Shown one piece after another: positions 37,002 to 45,152 of a DNA stretch of 64,000 nucleotides. The translations under genes were made by a program, and so were the position numbers. Location of the stretch: the NCBI RefSeq assembly GCF_025567045.1, contig NZ_JAOQJK010000010.1, positions 1 through 64,000 on the forward strand, in the 5' to 3' direction. The number at the start of each line of letters is the position of its first letter. Positions within the stretch are counted from its first letter, which is position 1. Source of the DNA: Barnesiella propionica. Lineage in GTDB: Bacteria; Bacteroidota; Bacteroidia; Bacteroidales; Barnesiellaceae. The notes under the pieces were generated by a model. That model was not told the origin of the DNA and ran no database searches. It worked only from the letters and a program-made list of their open reading frames with translations.

Positions 37002-37808
37002 TTATTCTCCGAAATTATAATACTCCGAAGGATGGTTACGGGTAAGAGCGACCAGTTCCACATCCTTTCCTACACGTATGCCTTCCTGATACAATCTGTA
37101 TTCTATCGTTTTATAAGCCAATTCCGGATGATTATTATCCCGGCTTAAATGACATAGAAATATATATTTGAGATCCGAGGTGAAATTACGGGCCAGAAAT
37201 TCGCCCGTAGCGGCATTGTCCATATGACCGCTGCCTGCCAGGATCCTTTTCTTGAGATAAGGCGGATACGTTCCGTTTATAAGCATTTCTTCATCGTAAT
37301 TAGCTTCAATAACCATAAAGTTCGCTTGTTTCAGATAATGAGCGGCAATATCGGTAATATGTCCCAGGTCGGTAGCAAAAGCAAATTTATGCCGGCCGAA
37401 ACGAATAAAATAACCCACATTGTCGGTTCCGTCATGAGGTACTTCAAAAGCTGTAATTTCGAAATCCCTGATCCTGAACGGGACCTCTTTCACAATATTC
37501 CGGTGGGCACTATATACTTTCTCCACCATGCAATAATTACGGTTCATACCCTGCAATATAGCTTCGGTCGTATAAATGGGTATGCCATATCTTTCACCTA
37601 CAATTCCGGCAGATTTGATGTGATCGGCATGATCGTGAGTTATACAAAGAGCTATGATTTTTTCGAAAGAGATACCATTATCCTTTAATGCTTTTTTTAT
37701 CGTTCTTATCCCTATCCCCGCATCAATCAGAATACCGTATTCGTCTGTTCCCAGATAATAACAATTTCCACTGCTTCCGCTGGCCAGGCTCATAAATCGT
37801 AAATCCAT
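37002..37808 (-). CDS. MBL-fold metallo-hydrolase (YycJ/WalJ-like)
   Basis: This 268-aa protein carries the metallo-beta-lactamase motif CITHDHADHIKSAG near residue 55 (HxHxDH core) and later metal ligands in FEVPHDGTDNVGYFI, FATDLGHITD and ILAGSGHMDNAATGEF. This order fits the YycJ/WalJ-like family of small MBL proteins, some of which act as 5'-exonucleases; others are unassigned. It starts with a Shine-Dalgarno-like GGAAGGAG and has a -7 box at 37838-37845. The family is sure; the substrate is not. Confidence 0.9.
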   Translation of the reverse strand: MDLRFMSLASGSSGNCYYLGTDEYGILIDAGIGIRTIKKALKDNGISFEKIIALCITHDHADHIKSAGIVGERYGIPIYTTEAILQGMNRNYCMVEKVYSAHRNIVKEVPFRIRDFEITAFEVPHDGTDNVGYFIRFGRHKFAFATDLGHITDIAAHYLKQANFMVIEANYDEEMLINGTYPPYLKKRILAGSGHMDNAATGEFLARNFTSDLKYIFLCHLSRDNNHPELAYKTIEYRLYQEGIRVGKDVELVALTRNHPSEYYNFGE

Positions 37809-37837
37809 AATCTCCTTCCCTTTTTGCTCAAGTCGTG

Positions 37838-37845
37838 CAAAGATA
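37838..37845 (-). promoter_or_regulatory. -7 element of the MBL-fold gene
   Basis: TATCTTTG on the minus strand matches TAnnTTTG about 30 bp before the start codon. Confidence 0.6.
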
Positions 37846-37887
37846 ATTTTTTTAGCGCTATTATCCGAATAAAAAAATCCTAATCTG

Positions 37888-38595
37888 CTATTTATAGATT
37901 AAAAAAATAGCCGGCTTTTTCTGAAAATCGTACTTCAATTTACTCCATTCCTTCAATGTGCAAGTCCGGATGTATTCATCTTCGCAACTCACATTACAAG
38001 CTACGCACAAACGAGTCTGAGGACGGCAGCTCCGTATCAGATCCTCCATAAGACGATGATTACGATACGGAGTCTCGATAAATATCTGGGTCTGGTTTTC
38101 ATTCCAGGCGCGTTGTTCCAGCAGCTTTATCTTTTTTGTACGCTCATTCCCTTCGATAGGCAAATAGCCATGAAAAGCAAAACTCTGTCCGTTAAAACCC
38201 GAAGCCATCAAAGAAAGCAAAATGGACGACGGTCCTACCAGCGGAACCACCGGATAACCGTTCCGCTGCGCTATAGCCACGACATCGGCACCGGGATCGG
38301 CTATAGCAGGACAACCCGCTTCCGATATGACCCCCATAGGCAAGCCATTTCCCAATGGCAATAAATATTCCGATATGCTTTCAGGAGCAGTATGCTTGTC
38401 CAGTGTATAAAAAGTCAATTCATCTATCACGATATCAGGATTGCTTTTTTTGAGAAAACGTCTGGCGGTACGCACATTTTCAACAATATAATGTTTTATT
38501 CCGGCAATAATTGTCCGGTTATAATCCGGTAATACTCTGTCAATAGAAGTTTCACCCAGAGGTACAGGAATCAGATATAAAGCAACTTGCAGCAT
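37888..38595 (-). CDS. Tetrapyrrole-methylase-fold SAM methyltransferase (RsmI family)
   Basis: This 235-aa protein starts LYLIPVPLGETSIDRVLP and has the typical GMGxPxISDPG-like stretch here as VISEAGCPAIADPGADVVAI (about residues 88-107), then VPLVGPSSILLSLMASGFNG and ETPYRNHRLMEDL. These are the conserved blocks of RsmI, which 2'-O-methylates C1402 of 16S rRNA. It is shorter than E. coli RsmI (about 285 aa) and lacks the C-terminal domain, so it belongs to the short Bacteroidota branch and its exact target is less certain. It is transcribed divergently from the RsmF-like gene from a shared palindromic promoter. Confidence 0.88.
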   Translation of the reverse strand: MLQVALYLIPVPLGETSIDRVLPDYNRTIIAGIKHYIVENVRTARRFLKKSNPDIVIDELTFYTLDKHTAPESISEYLLPLGNGLPMGVISEAGCPAIADPGADVVAIAQRNGYPVVPLVGPSSILLSLMASGFNGQSFAFHGYLPIEGNERTKKIKLLEQRAWNENQTQIFIETPYRNHRLMEDLIRSCRPQTRLCVACNVSCEDEYIRTCTLKEWSKLKYDFQKKPAIFLIYK

Positions 38596-38622
38596 AACTT
38601 ACGATTTTACAGTAATTTTCCA

Positions 38623-38640
38623 CAAAAATACGTATTTTTG
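38623..38640. promoter_or_regulatory. Palindromic bidirectional promoter (two opposed -7 elements)
   Basis: CAAAAATACGTATTTTTG is an 18-bp perfect palindrome made of two TAnnTTTG boxes placed back to back with a 2-bp gap. The minus box (38623-38630) serves the RsmI-type gene (start at 38595) and the plus box (38633-38640) serves the RsmF-type gene (start at 38660). The leaders would be about 15-25 nt each. Confidence 0.7.
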
Positions 38641-38659
38641 CGGGGAAAATAATATGTAG

Positions 38660-40087
38660 ATGAAATTACCTGACACATTTGTCCGACGTACCCGGACTCT
38701 ACTACCCGAAGAATATGATCTGCTGGAACAGGCTATTCTATCGGATTCTCCGGTAAGCATTCGCTGCAACCGAGAAAAAGGAAATATATCCGGGACCGAT
38801 TTCGAACGCGTGCCTTGGTCTCAAACCGGCTTCTACCTCCCCGAACGAATTCCATTTACTTTCGACCCGCTTTTTCATGCAGGAGCCTACTATGTACAGG
38901 AAGCCTCATCTATGTTTCTGGGGCACATTATCCGGCAGTATATTCACGATCCCGTACGTTATCTCGATCTATGCGCCGCACCGGGAGGTAAAACGACAGA
39001 CGCTCTTTCCTCTTTGCCCGAAGGAAGCCTGGTCGTAAGTAACGAACTTATGCGCAGCCGGGCCCATATCCTGGCCGAGAATGTAATAAAATGGGGAAAT
39101 CCTTCAGCGATCGTAACCCGCAACGAACCCTCCGATTTCTCTTCACTACACCATTATTTCGACGTAATAGCCACAGACGTTCCGTGCTCGGGGGAAGGAA
39201 TGTTCCGTAAAGATAAAGAAGCCATTTCGGAATGGTCGCCTGAAAATGTAATTCGTTGTGCAGACAGACAAAAGAATATCCTTCGCGATATATGGAGTGC
39301 ACTACGGCCCGGAGGACTGCTCATATACAGCACCTGCACTTACAATACGGAAGAAAACGAAGAGATGATTCTTTTTCTGCAAAAACAATTCGGAGCCATT
39401 CCTCTTCCCGTAAAAACGCATCCTGAATGGAGCATAAAAAACTCCTTACTGGGCGACATACCCGTTTACAGATTTATGCCTCATCTTACACGTGGAGAAG
39501 GTCTATTCATGACCATCCTCCGAAAACCGGAAAATAGTGAGGCTACGTCGCCCGGGATCTTGTTTAGAGAAAATGACAAAGCTACTAAACGAAAACAAAA
39601 TAAAGAGAACTCTCCGGCCGTGCCGGAAGAACTCAAAAGGATGTTATTACATCCGGACCGATTCGATTTCATACATGAAACAAACACATTTACAGCTTTC
39701 CCTTCTATATACCGGAAAGATTACCAATTATTGCGAAACAAATTACAGATCATCCACGCCGGAATACCTATAGCCGAGCAAAAAGGAAAAGACCTGATCC
39801 CCTGCCATGCCCTGGCTTTATCTACTTCTCTGAATCTAAATTACACCGACAAAGTTGAAATAGATCTGCCTACAGCCATATCTTACCTCCGAAGGGAAGG
39901 CCTGCAGTTATCTTCAGATTTGCCCCGGGGATATCTACTGCTCACTTATCAGGGGCATCCTATAGGGTGGGTAAAGAACGTGGGCAACCGAGCCAACAAC
40001 CTTTATCCGCAAGAATGGAGAATACGCAGCGGATATATTCCCCAAGGACTGAAGTCGGTCGCCATCTCTCCCAAAAACGGAGAATAA
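38660..40087 (+). CDS. RsmF-type 16S rRNA m5C methyltransferase (NOL1/NOP2/sun family)
   Basis: This 475-aa protein has the SAM-binding motif LDLCAAPGGKTTDALSSLPE (about residues 107-126). The two cysteines of m5C enzymes lie in DVPCSGEGMFRKD and YSTCTYNTEENE. The C-terminal part (about 300-475) resembles the RsmF C-terminal/PUA-like domain (GIPIAEQKGKDLIPCHALAL, RGYLLLTYQGHPIGWVKNVG). It methylates 16S rRNA, probably C1407 as in E. coli, though the position is inferred. It is followed by the branching enzyme gene after 156 bp with its own promoter. Confidence 0.9.
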   Translation: MKLPDTFVRRTRTLLPEEYDLLEQAILSDSPVSIRCNREKGNISGTDFERVPWSQTGFYLPERIPFTFDPLFHAGAYYVQEASSMFLGHIIRQYIHDPVRYLDLCAAPGGKTTDALSSLPEGSLVVSNELMRSRAHILAENVIKWGNPSAIVTRNEPSDFSSLHHYFDVIATDVPCSGEGMFRKDKEAISEWSPENVIRCADRQKNILRDIWSALRPGGLLIYSTCTYNTEENEEMILFLQKQFGAIPLPVKTHPEWSIKNSLLGDIPVYRFMPHLTRGEGLFMTILRKPENSEATSPGILFRENDKATKRKQNKENSPAVPEELKRMLLHPDRFDFIHETNTFTAFPSIYRKDYQLLRNKLQIIHAGIPIAEQKGKDLIPCHALALSTSLNLNYTDKVEIDLPTAISYLRREGLQLSSDLPRGYLLLTYQGHPIGWVKNVGNRANNLYPQEWRIRSGYIPQGLKSVAISPKNGE

Positions 40088-40135
40088 GTGCGGCGATTTT
40101 TATTCCGGGTTATATCAAAATCCGAGATACTTTCT

Positions 40136-40143
40136 TATATTTG
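40136..40143 (+). promoter_or_regulatory. -7 element of the branching enzyme gene
   Basis: TATATTTG matches TAnnTTTG about 100 bp before the chosen start at 40244. It supports separate transcription from the rRNA methyltransferase gene. Confidence 0.6.
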
Positions 40144-40243
40144 CATAAGCCGAAAGATTTTTATCTATCCGGCAGAAGGTAACCCGAAAAACTAATCAGC
40201 GGATATGTTTGGCAGAACATCCCACCGCTTTAACTTTATTTAT

Positions 40244-42274
40244 ATGGAGCCTTTAAAGATTCTGCAACAAGACCCGTGGCTGGCACCCTATAGTCAGGCT
40301 ATCGAAGGACGCCACCAGTACACACTGGAAACGAAAAAAGCTCTCACAGGAAGAAAATCCCTTTCCGGCTTTGCCGACGGATATCTATATTTCGGTTTGC
40401 ATAAAACCGACAAAGGATGGATTTTCCGTGAATGGGCTCCTAATGCCACTGAAATATATCTGACTGGGACATTTTCTGACTGGAAAGAACAGGCCCAATA
40501 CAAATTAAAACCTATAGGAAACGGTGTATGGGAAACCAAACTAAAACCGGAAGCCCTGCACCATCTCGACCTGTATAAACTGTCCATGCACTGGAAAGGA
40601 GGAAAAGGAGAACGCATTCCGGCTTGGGCCACACGGGTAGTACAAGACGAAAAAAGCTATATCTTTTCGGCCCAGGTATGGGATCCTGCCGAACCCTATA
40701 CTTTCAAAAAGAAAAAATTCATACCCAAAACTTCACCCCTCCTTATCTACGAGTGTCATATAGGAATGGCACAGGAGGAAGAAAGAATAGGCACATATAC
40801 CGAATTTAGGGAAACGATACTCCCCCGCATCGCCCGCATGGGATACAATGCCATACAGATCATGGCCATTCAGGAACACCCTTATTACGGCTCCTTCGGC
40901 TATCATGTCTCCAGTTTCTTCGCACCGTCCTCACGGTTCGGGACTCCCGACGAACTGAAACAATTGATAGATACCGCACACGAACTGGGTATCGCCGTAA
41001 TTATGGATATCGTGCATTCCCACGCCGTTAAAAACGAAGTGGAAGGTCTGGGAAGATTCGACGGTACACACAATCAATACTTTTACGGAGATCACCGCCG
41101 GGAACATCCCGCCTGGGATTCTCTTTGCTTCGATTACGGTAAACACGAAGTCATACACTTCCTGCTATCCAATTGTAAATACTGGCTGGAAGAATTTAAA
41201 TTCGACGGCTTCAGGTTCGACGGCGTAACCTCCATGCTTTACTATAACCACGGTCTGGGACAAGCATTCGGTTCCTATGCCGATTATTATAACGGAGGAC
41301 AAGACAATAACGCCATAGCTTATCTGAGCCTGGCCAATCTGCTCATACACGAGGTAAATCCTCATGCGATCACCATCGCCGAAGAGATGAGCGGTATGCC
41401 GGGCCTGGCCGCACCTTTTCAGGACGGAGGTATGGGATTCGACTACCGCATGGCCATGGGTATTCCGGATTACTGGATAAAAAACATCAAAGAAAAGAAA
41501 GACGAAGACTGGAAACCAACTTCTATATTCTGGGAACTGACAAACCGGAGGTGTGATGAAAAGACAATCAGTTATGCCGAAAGTCACGACCAGGCGCTTG
41601 TAGGAGATAAGACCATCATCTTCCGGCTGATAGACGATATCATGTACTGGCACATGTCCAAAAACGATAATAATATGACCGTAGACAGGGGAATGGCCTT
41701 ACACAAAATGATACGGCTGGTTACCCTCTCCACAATCAACGGGGGATACCTGAACTTTATGGGAAATGAATTCGGCCATCCCGAATGGATAGATTTTCCG
41801 AGGGAAGGGAACGGATGGTCTTATAAATACGCCCGCAGGCAATGGAGCCTATTTGACAGGAAAGACCTGAAATACGAATTTCTGGGAGAGTTCGACAGGG
41901 CCATGATCGGACTTATAAAATCGATACGACATTTTGAAAAGACCCCCATCGAAAAACTATGGGATAACGACGGAGACCAGATACTCGCTTTCCGCCGGAA
42001 AGATCTGATATTTATATTCAACTTCCATCCGAACAAATCATTTACCGATTACGGCATTCTGGCCCCCGCAGGGGCCTACGAAATGATCCTGAACAGCGAT
42101 GCCCGGGAATTCGGAGGATATGGTCTCGTCAATCCCGATATAGTCCATTTTACCATGCCCGATCCTTTATATAAAAAAGCAAAGAAAGAATGGCTGCGGT
42201 TATACATACCGGCCCGTTCGGCACAGGTTCTGAGATTAAAAAAAGATCCGGCAAAAAAGAAAACGAAAGATTAA
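40244..42274 (+). CDS. glgB: 1,4-alpha-glucan branching enzyme (GH13)
   Basis: The 676-aa product is counted from ATG at 40244 (MEPLKILQQDPWLAPYSQ); an upstream in-frame start at 40205 adds only 13 non-family residues. An N-terminal CBM48-like domain covers about 35-150 (WIFREWAPNATEIYLTGTFSDW). The GH13 catalytic barrel follows, with motifs VIMDIVHSHAVKN, DGFRFDGVTSMLYY (nucleophile Asp), AITIAEEMSGMPG (acid Glu) and YAESHDQALVGDK (His-Asp of motif IV). A C-terminal all-beta domain is present. It makes alpha-1,6 branches in glycogen. No other glycogen gene is adjacent. A terminator-like hairpin follows at 42291-42315. Confidence 0.93.
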   Translation: MEPLKILQQDPWLAPYSQAIEGRHQYTLETKKALTGRKSLSGFADGYLYFGLHKTDKGWIFREWAPNATEIYLTGTFSDWKEQAQYKLKPIGNGVWETKLKPEALHHLDLYKLSMHWKGGKGERIPAWATRVVQDEKSYIFSAQVWDPAEPYTFKKKKFIPKTSPLLIYECHIGMAQEEERIGTYTEFRETILPRIARMGYNAIQIMAIQEHPYYGSFGYHVSSFFAPSSRFGTPDELKQLIDTAHELGIAVIMDIVHSHAVKNEVEGLGRFDGTHNQYFYGDHRREHPAWDSLCFDYGKHEVIHFLLSNCKYWLEEFKFDGFRFDGVTSMLYYNHGLGQAFGSYADYYNGGQDNNAIAYLSLANLLIHEVNPHAITIAEEMSGMPGLAAPFQDGGMGFDYRMAMGIPDYWIKNIKEKKDEDWKPTSIFWELTNRRCDEKTISYAESHDQALVGDKTIIFRLIDDIMYWHMSKNDNNMTVDRGMALHKMIRLVTLSTINGGYLNFMGNEFGHPEWIDFPREGNGWSYKYARRQWSLFDRKDLKYEFLGEFDRAMIGLIKSIRHFEKTPIEKLWDNDGDQILAFRRKDLIFIFNFHPNKSFTDYGILAPAGAYEMILNSDAREFGGYGLVNPDIVHFTMPDPLYKKAKKEWLRLYIPARSAQVLRLKKDPAKKKTKD

Positions 42275-42290
42275 GACAAAATATTTTAAC

Positions 42291-42315
42291 GGGCTGTCCA
42301 AAAGAGTGACAGCCC
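42291..42315 (+). terminator. Hairpin after the branching enzyme gene
   Basis: An 8-bp stem GGGCTGTC / GACAGCCC (42291-42298, 42308-42315) has a 9-nt loop; the T tract comes about 10 nt later, so termination strength is uncertain. Confidence 0.5.
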
Positions 42316-42532
42316 CATCCGCATTTTTTCAATGAAAAAGAATCCGTAACCCGACTCTTTCTATTACGGCCATTGATAAAATATAAAAAATATCAATACA
42401 CCCGATACTATATATTTAGTCATTCATATTATAATAATTGGGATATTGTTTTACATTTTGCATATACAATTCATTATGCAGAGGTCTCCTTTTACTATTT
42501 TTATAGAATCATTCTGATAAAATTCTTCTTTT

Positions 42533-42973
42533 TCATTTTTCACTTCTATAAAAAAATCCGAAGTACTGCATACAGTCTATTCTATACTTTCCTTTTCGCA
42601 AGATAATACGAGTTACATAAATTGTATTAGGAGCAATTATGCATAATTAGGATCATTTCCCAACCGTTGTAGCTCTTTTACATTCCATAACCTTATGAAG
42701 GTAAAGCCATCTTTTATTCTCTTCTTTTCCATCTCTATAATAACCGATAGTATCCATACGACTACAAATAATGGTAATAAATGTAGAATTATCATTAGAA
42801 ATGCTTTTTATTATAAATACCGTATCCGATTCAACACGAAAATCCAGTTTTTCATACCAACAAGATATATCTCTTAATTTATAACGTTAAACTGCATACG
42901 GAGTGCGTTTACTATATTTAATAGAATCGTTCCATCGGTAATTAGTCATCATATAAAAAGCACCTATTTTCAT
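42533..42973 (-). pseudogene. Decayed second copy of the 43055-43624 gene
   Basis: The minus strand has long similarity to the gene at 43055-43624 but in broken pieces: IKYSKRTPYAV, then a TAA stop (42887-42889), then YKLRDISCWYEKLDFRVESD, DTIGYYRD, a frameshift near 42690-42700 into LWNVKELQRLGNDPN, and a 1-nt loss near 42640-42650 into APNTIYVTRIILRKGKYRID. The order of blocks matches the intact copy (YDKLDFSIESDTVYI, WNVKELQRLGNDPD, IVYVTRIIFRNGKYRID). So this is a tandem duplicate that has lost function. The stop at 42533-42535 follows a plausible original end. Its sequence is clearly AT-richer than neighbours. Confidence 0.88.
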
Positions 42974-43054
42974 CGTTAACTATTTTAACCGGCAGGAATA
43001 TAACCGGAATCAACACCGTTATTCTGATAATAAATTCTTAAAGGCAAATAAGAT

Positions 43055-43624
43055 TCAACGAAAATTAAAATATTTTGTACAATCTATTCTATATTTTCCG
43101 TTCCGGAAAATAATACGGGTTACATAAACTATACGGGGAGAGATAAAAGCCCTATCAGGATCATTGCCCAGACGTTGTAACTCTTTTACATTCCATTGTC
43201 TTAATAATGTTAATTGTATATATGGATGAAGAAATGTTTTTCTATAGGTAATCCCTTGCATCACATTAGGATAATAACCCAGCGTATCTTTACTGCTATA
43301 TACCGTAGTAATGCGTGGACTTCTATCGTTCTCCAGTATATAAACCGTATCCGATTCGATGGAAAAATCCAGTTTATCGTACCATCCCGATCGGTATCTT
43401 CGTCTATATTTATAAACTACTCTCGGCAGGTTTGAGTCTATCGTATCCCTTAAATACGATTCATCCGAGCCTTTTATCAATAACGGTTCAGGATCTCCAC
43501 GATAAAAAGAAAGCAGTTCTTTATTGAATATATCTTTCAATTACTGACGGATATAGGGCGTTTCTCCTTTTATATACACAAATCCTAAAGTACAGAATAA
43601 TATAATCAAAATCGTACGTTTCAT
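43055..43624 (-). pseudogene. Secreted protein gene with in-frame TAA after its signal peptide
   Basis: From ATG at 43624 the frame encodes a signal peptide (MKRTILIILFCTLGFVYIKG) and then ETPYIRQ, a TAA stop at 43541-43543, and a further 161 in-frame codons with no stop. Full readthrough would give about 189 residues. The downstream part can also start at TTG 43540, but that would lack the signal peptide and is unlikely to be native. The protein has Arg/Tyr-rich strands (YKYRRRYRSGWYDKLDF, IVYVTRIIFRNGKYR); no family is recognised. It sits 10 bp after the RHS-like stub and shares a direction with it. It is either a nonsense pseudogene or a recently truncated gene; readthrough cannot be excluded. 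Confidence 0.8.
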
Positions 43625-43634
43625 AATCTGTTTT

Positions 43635-43883
43635 TTATTTAGCTCCGTCGGTAATTGGCCATATAATCAGATTCGCCCCGGCAGGAGTAACGCCCATGTG
43701 CCATACCTGACAGAGATTTCCCAGACCGTCGTAATAACATCTTTTACCCGACAAATAACGCGAGCCGCTCTCGTCCAGCATAATGCGCTCCTGGACAAAC
43801 GACCTGTCGGGCGGCGGATAGGCGTAAACACGAACCGGCATCCACAGGGCCGTTAACAACAAAAGGGATAAACAACGGTTCAT
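43635..43883 (-). CDS. Short RHS/DUF6443-like N-terminal stub
   Basis: This 82-aa protein has a signal peptide (MNRCLSLLLLTALWMPVRVYA). The rest, FVQERIMLDESGSRYLSG, RCYYDGLGNLCQVWHMG, VTPAGANLI, follows the start of DUF6443, the N-terminal domain of Bacteroidota RHS-repeat proteins (YxDGLGxxxQ core). Full RHS proteins are usually over 1000 residues; here the frame stops after 82. It may be a true short gene or a remnant of a large RHS protein; remnant is more likely given the two broken genes downstream. It starts 4 bp after the T9SS gene stop. Confidence 0.7.
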   Translation of the reverse strand: MNRCLSLLLLTALWMPVRVYAYPPPDRSFVQERIMLDESGSRYLSGKRCYYDGLGNLCQVWHMGVTPAGANLIIWPITDGAK

Positions 43884-43887
43884 TATA

Positions 43888-45054
43888 TTATTTTTTCATC
43901 AATTTTTCCACATAATCGAATCTGCCGAACGAAAGGTGAAGCAAATATTCCCCTACGGGCATACTGCTCATCTCGCAAGACTCGGTGTAAACCCCGGCTT
44001 CCCGTTCTTGTTTCGGACGGCTCCATACCAGGTTACCCCGCAGGTCATATAGTTTCAAAGTAACGGCCGCATCTTTCATCAGGTAATATTCGATCGTTGC
44101 GCACGTAACCGCAGGCACGGGATAGATATTGTAAATTATATCTTCTTCCCTCAACTCCCGTCCGGGATCTTTTCCCTGCTCCTCTTCCTCCTTGCGCCGG
44201 ACCTCATCATCGGCCGCCCTCACTTTCTCGTTTTCCTCGTCTTCCAATAACAATTGTTCTTCGGGCGGAAAACAGAACGCAGTCTGGTAATATTCACAGG
44301 AATCTCCTTTTACTATACTCCGGCTCTGACGGCTCTCGAATACGGGATAGCGGTAACCCCGGGCATACCAGCGCCAGATATCGGATTCGAAACGTACGGT
44401 ATCACATGCAATATGAACATCGATACTGTCGGGAAGAAACAATGTGCTGTCATTATTTACCGTAAACAGGATGCTATCTTCATTGGCCATCCGCTCTACG
44501 ATCTGCCGCACGTAATGTACCCGTAATACATTACGCAAAGTATCTCCGCCGGGCAAAATCACCGAACCGCAGGCATCGGCTTTAACGGTAGTATGTCCGG
44601 CTGTACGGAAATATATCTTGCGTCCGTAAATTCCTTCCCCGTAATAATATTCACGTACCGAATCCCCGTAAGAGAACGGATAACGTATCCTGAATTCGGG
44701 CCGAAGATTGTCCACGTGAGTGGTGACGTTATCGTATCCCGTATGATACAAGGTATCTCTTCCGTCGGTATAAAAATAATTGGTTTGCTGTTCCCTTTCC
44801 ATTAGGATACTGTCGTTAAGGCTCAGGTAAGCGACTTTATATCCTTTGTCTATCTCTTTGAGTTTTCCGAAATCCCACAGGACATTTTTTCCGGTACGTC
44901 CCGGATCTTTAAATTCAACCTGGCATTTGAAAATGGTATCTCCTCCACGCATACCATGATGCTCCCTGTCGACCGTATGGGGCTGGGCAGAAGAGAACAG
45001 AACGCCGCTTACAAACAAAACGGAAAGCAAAAGAAAGAAGGAATGTCTTTTCAT
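43888..45054 (-). CDS. Unknown secreted protein with T9SS sorting domain, next to RHS stub
   Basis: The 388-aa product is counted from ATG at 45054 (MKRHSFFLLLSVLFVSGVLFSS, signal peptide). An upstream in-frame Met at 45132 lies before the predicted promoter (45083-45090) and is rejected. The middle has many short strands and DT-rich phrases (GRDTLYHTGYDNV, FSYGDSVREYYYGEG). A charged linker (about 275-310, EDEENEKVRAADDEVRRKEEEE) leads to a T9SS domain (IYNIYPVPAVTCATIEYYLM, LYDLRGNLVW, MPVGEYLLHLSFG, KLMKK). T9SS proteins of this kind occur with RHS genes in Bacteroidota, so it is probably part of the decayed cassette. The function is unknown. Confidence 0.82.
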   Translation of the reverse strand: MKRHSFFLLLSVLFVSGVLFSSAQPHTVDREHHGMRGGDTIFKCQVEFKDPGRTGKNVLWDFGKLKEIDKGYKVAYLSLNDSILMEREQQTNYFYTDGRDTLYHTGYDNVTTHVDNLRPEFRIRYPFSYGDSVREYYYGEGIYGRKIYFRTAGHTTVKADACGSVILPGGDTLRNVLRVHYVRQIVERMANEDSILFTVNNDSTLFLPDSIDVHIACDTVRFESDIWRWYARGYRYPVFESRQSRSIVKGDSCEYYQTAFCFPPEEQLLLEDEENEKVRAADDEVRRKEEEEQGKDPGRELREEDIIYNIYPVPAVTCATIEYYLMKDAAVTLKLYDLRGNLVWSRPKQEREAGVYTESCEMSSMPVGEYLLHLSFGRFDYVEKLMKK

Positions 45055-45082
45055 AATATCTGAATTAAATCTTATTTTTTTA

Positions 45083-45090
45083 CAAATATA
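45083..45090 (-). promoter_or_regulatory. -7 element of the T9SS/RHS-stub operon
   Basis: TATATTTG on the minus strand matches TAnnTTTG about 30 bp before the start at 45054. It rules out the longer upstream start. Confidence 0.65.
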
Positions 45091-45152
45091 TAGTTTTATT
45101 TTAAAAATAAAAACAAACACTATAAAATACATTTAAATAAAAGTGAAAGATA

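Noticed and set aside
40205..40243. Longer start of the branching enzyme gene
   Set aside because: The 13 extra residues (MFGRTSHRFNFIY) do not look like family sequence; MEPLKILQQDPW at 40244 does.
42695..42877. 60-codon plus-strand frame in the decayed copy
   Set aside because: It is the reverse strand of the pseudogene at 42533-42973, whose minus-strand similarity is clear.
45055..45132. Longer start of the T9SS gene beside the RHS stub
   Set aside because: It passes through the predicted promoter at 45083-45090, and the signal peptide begins at 45054.
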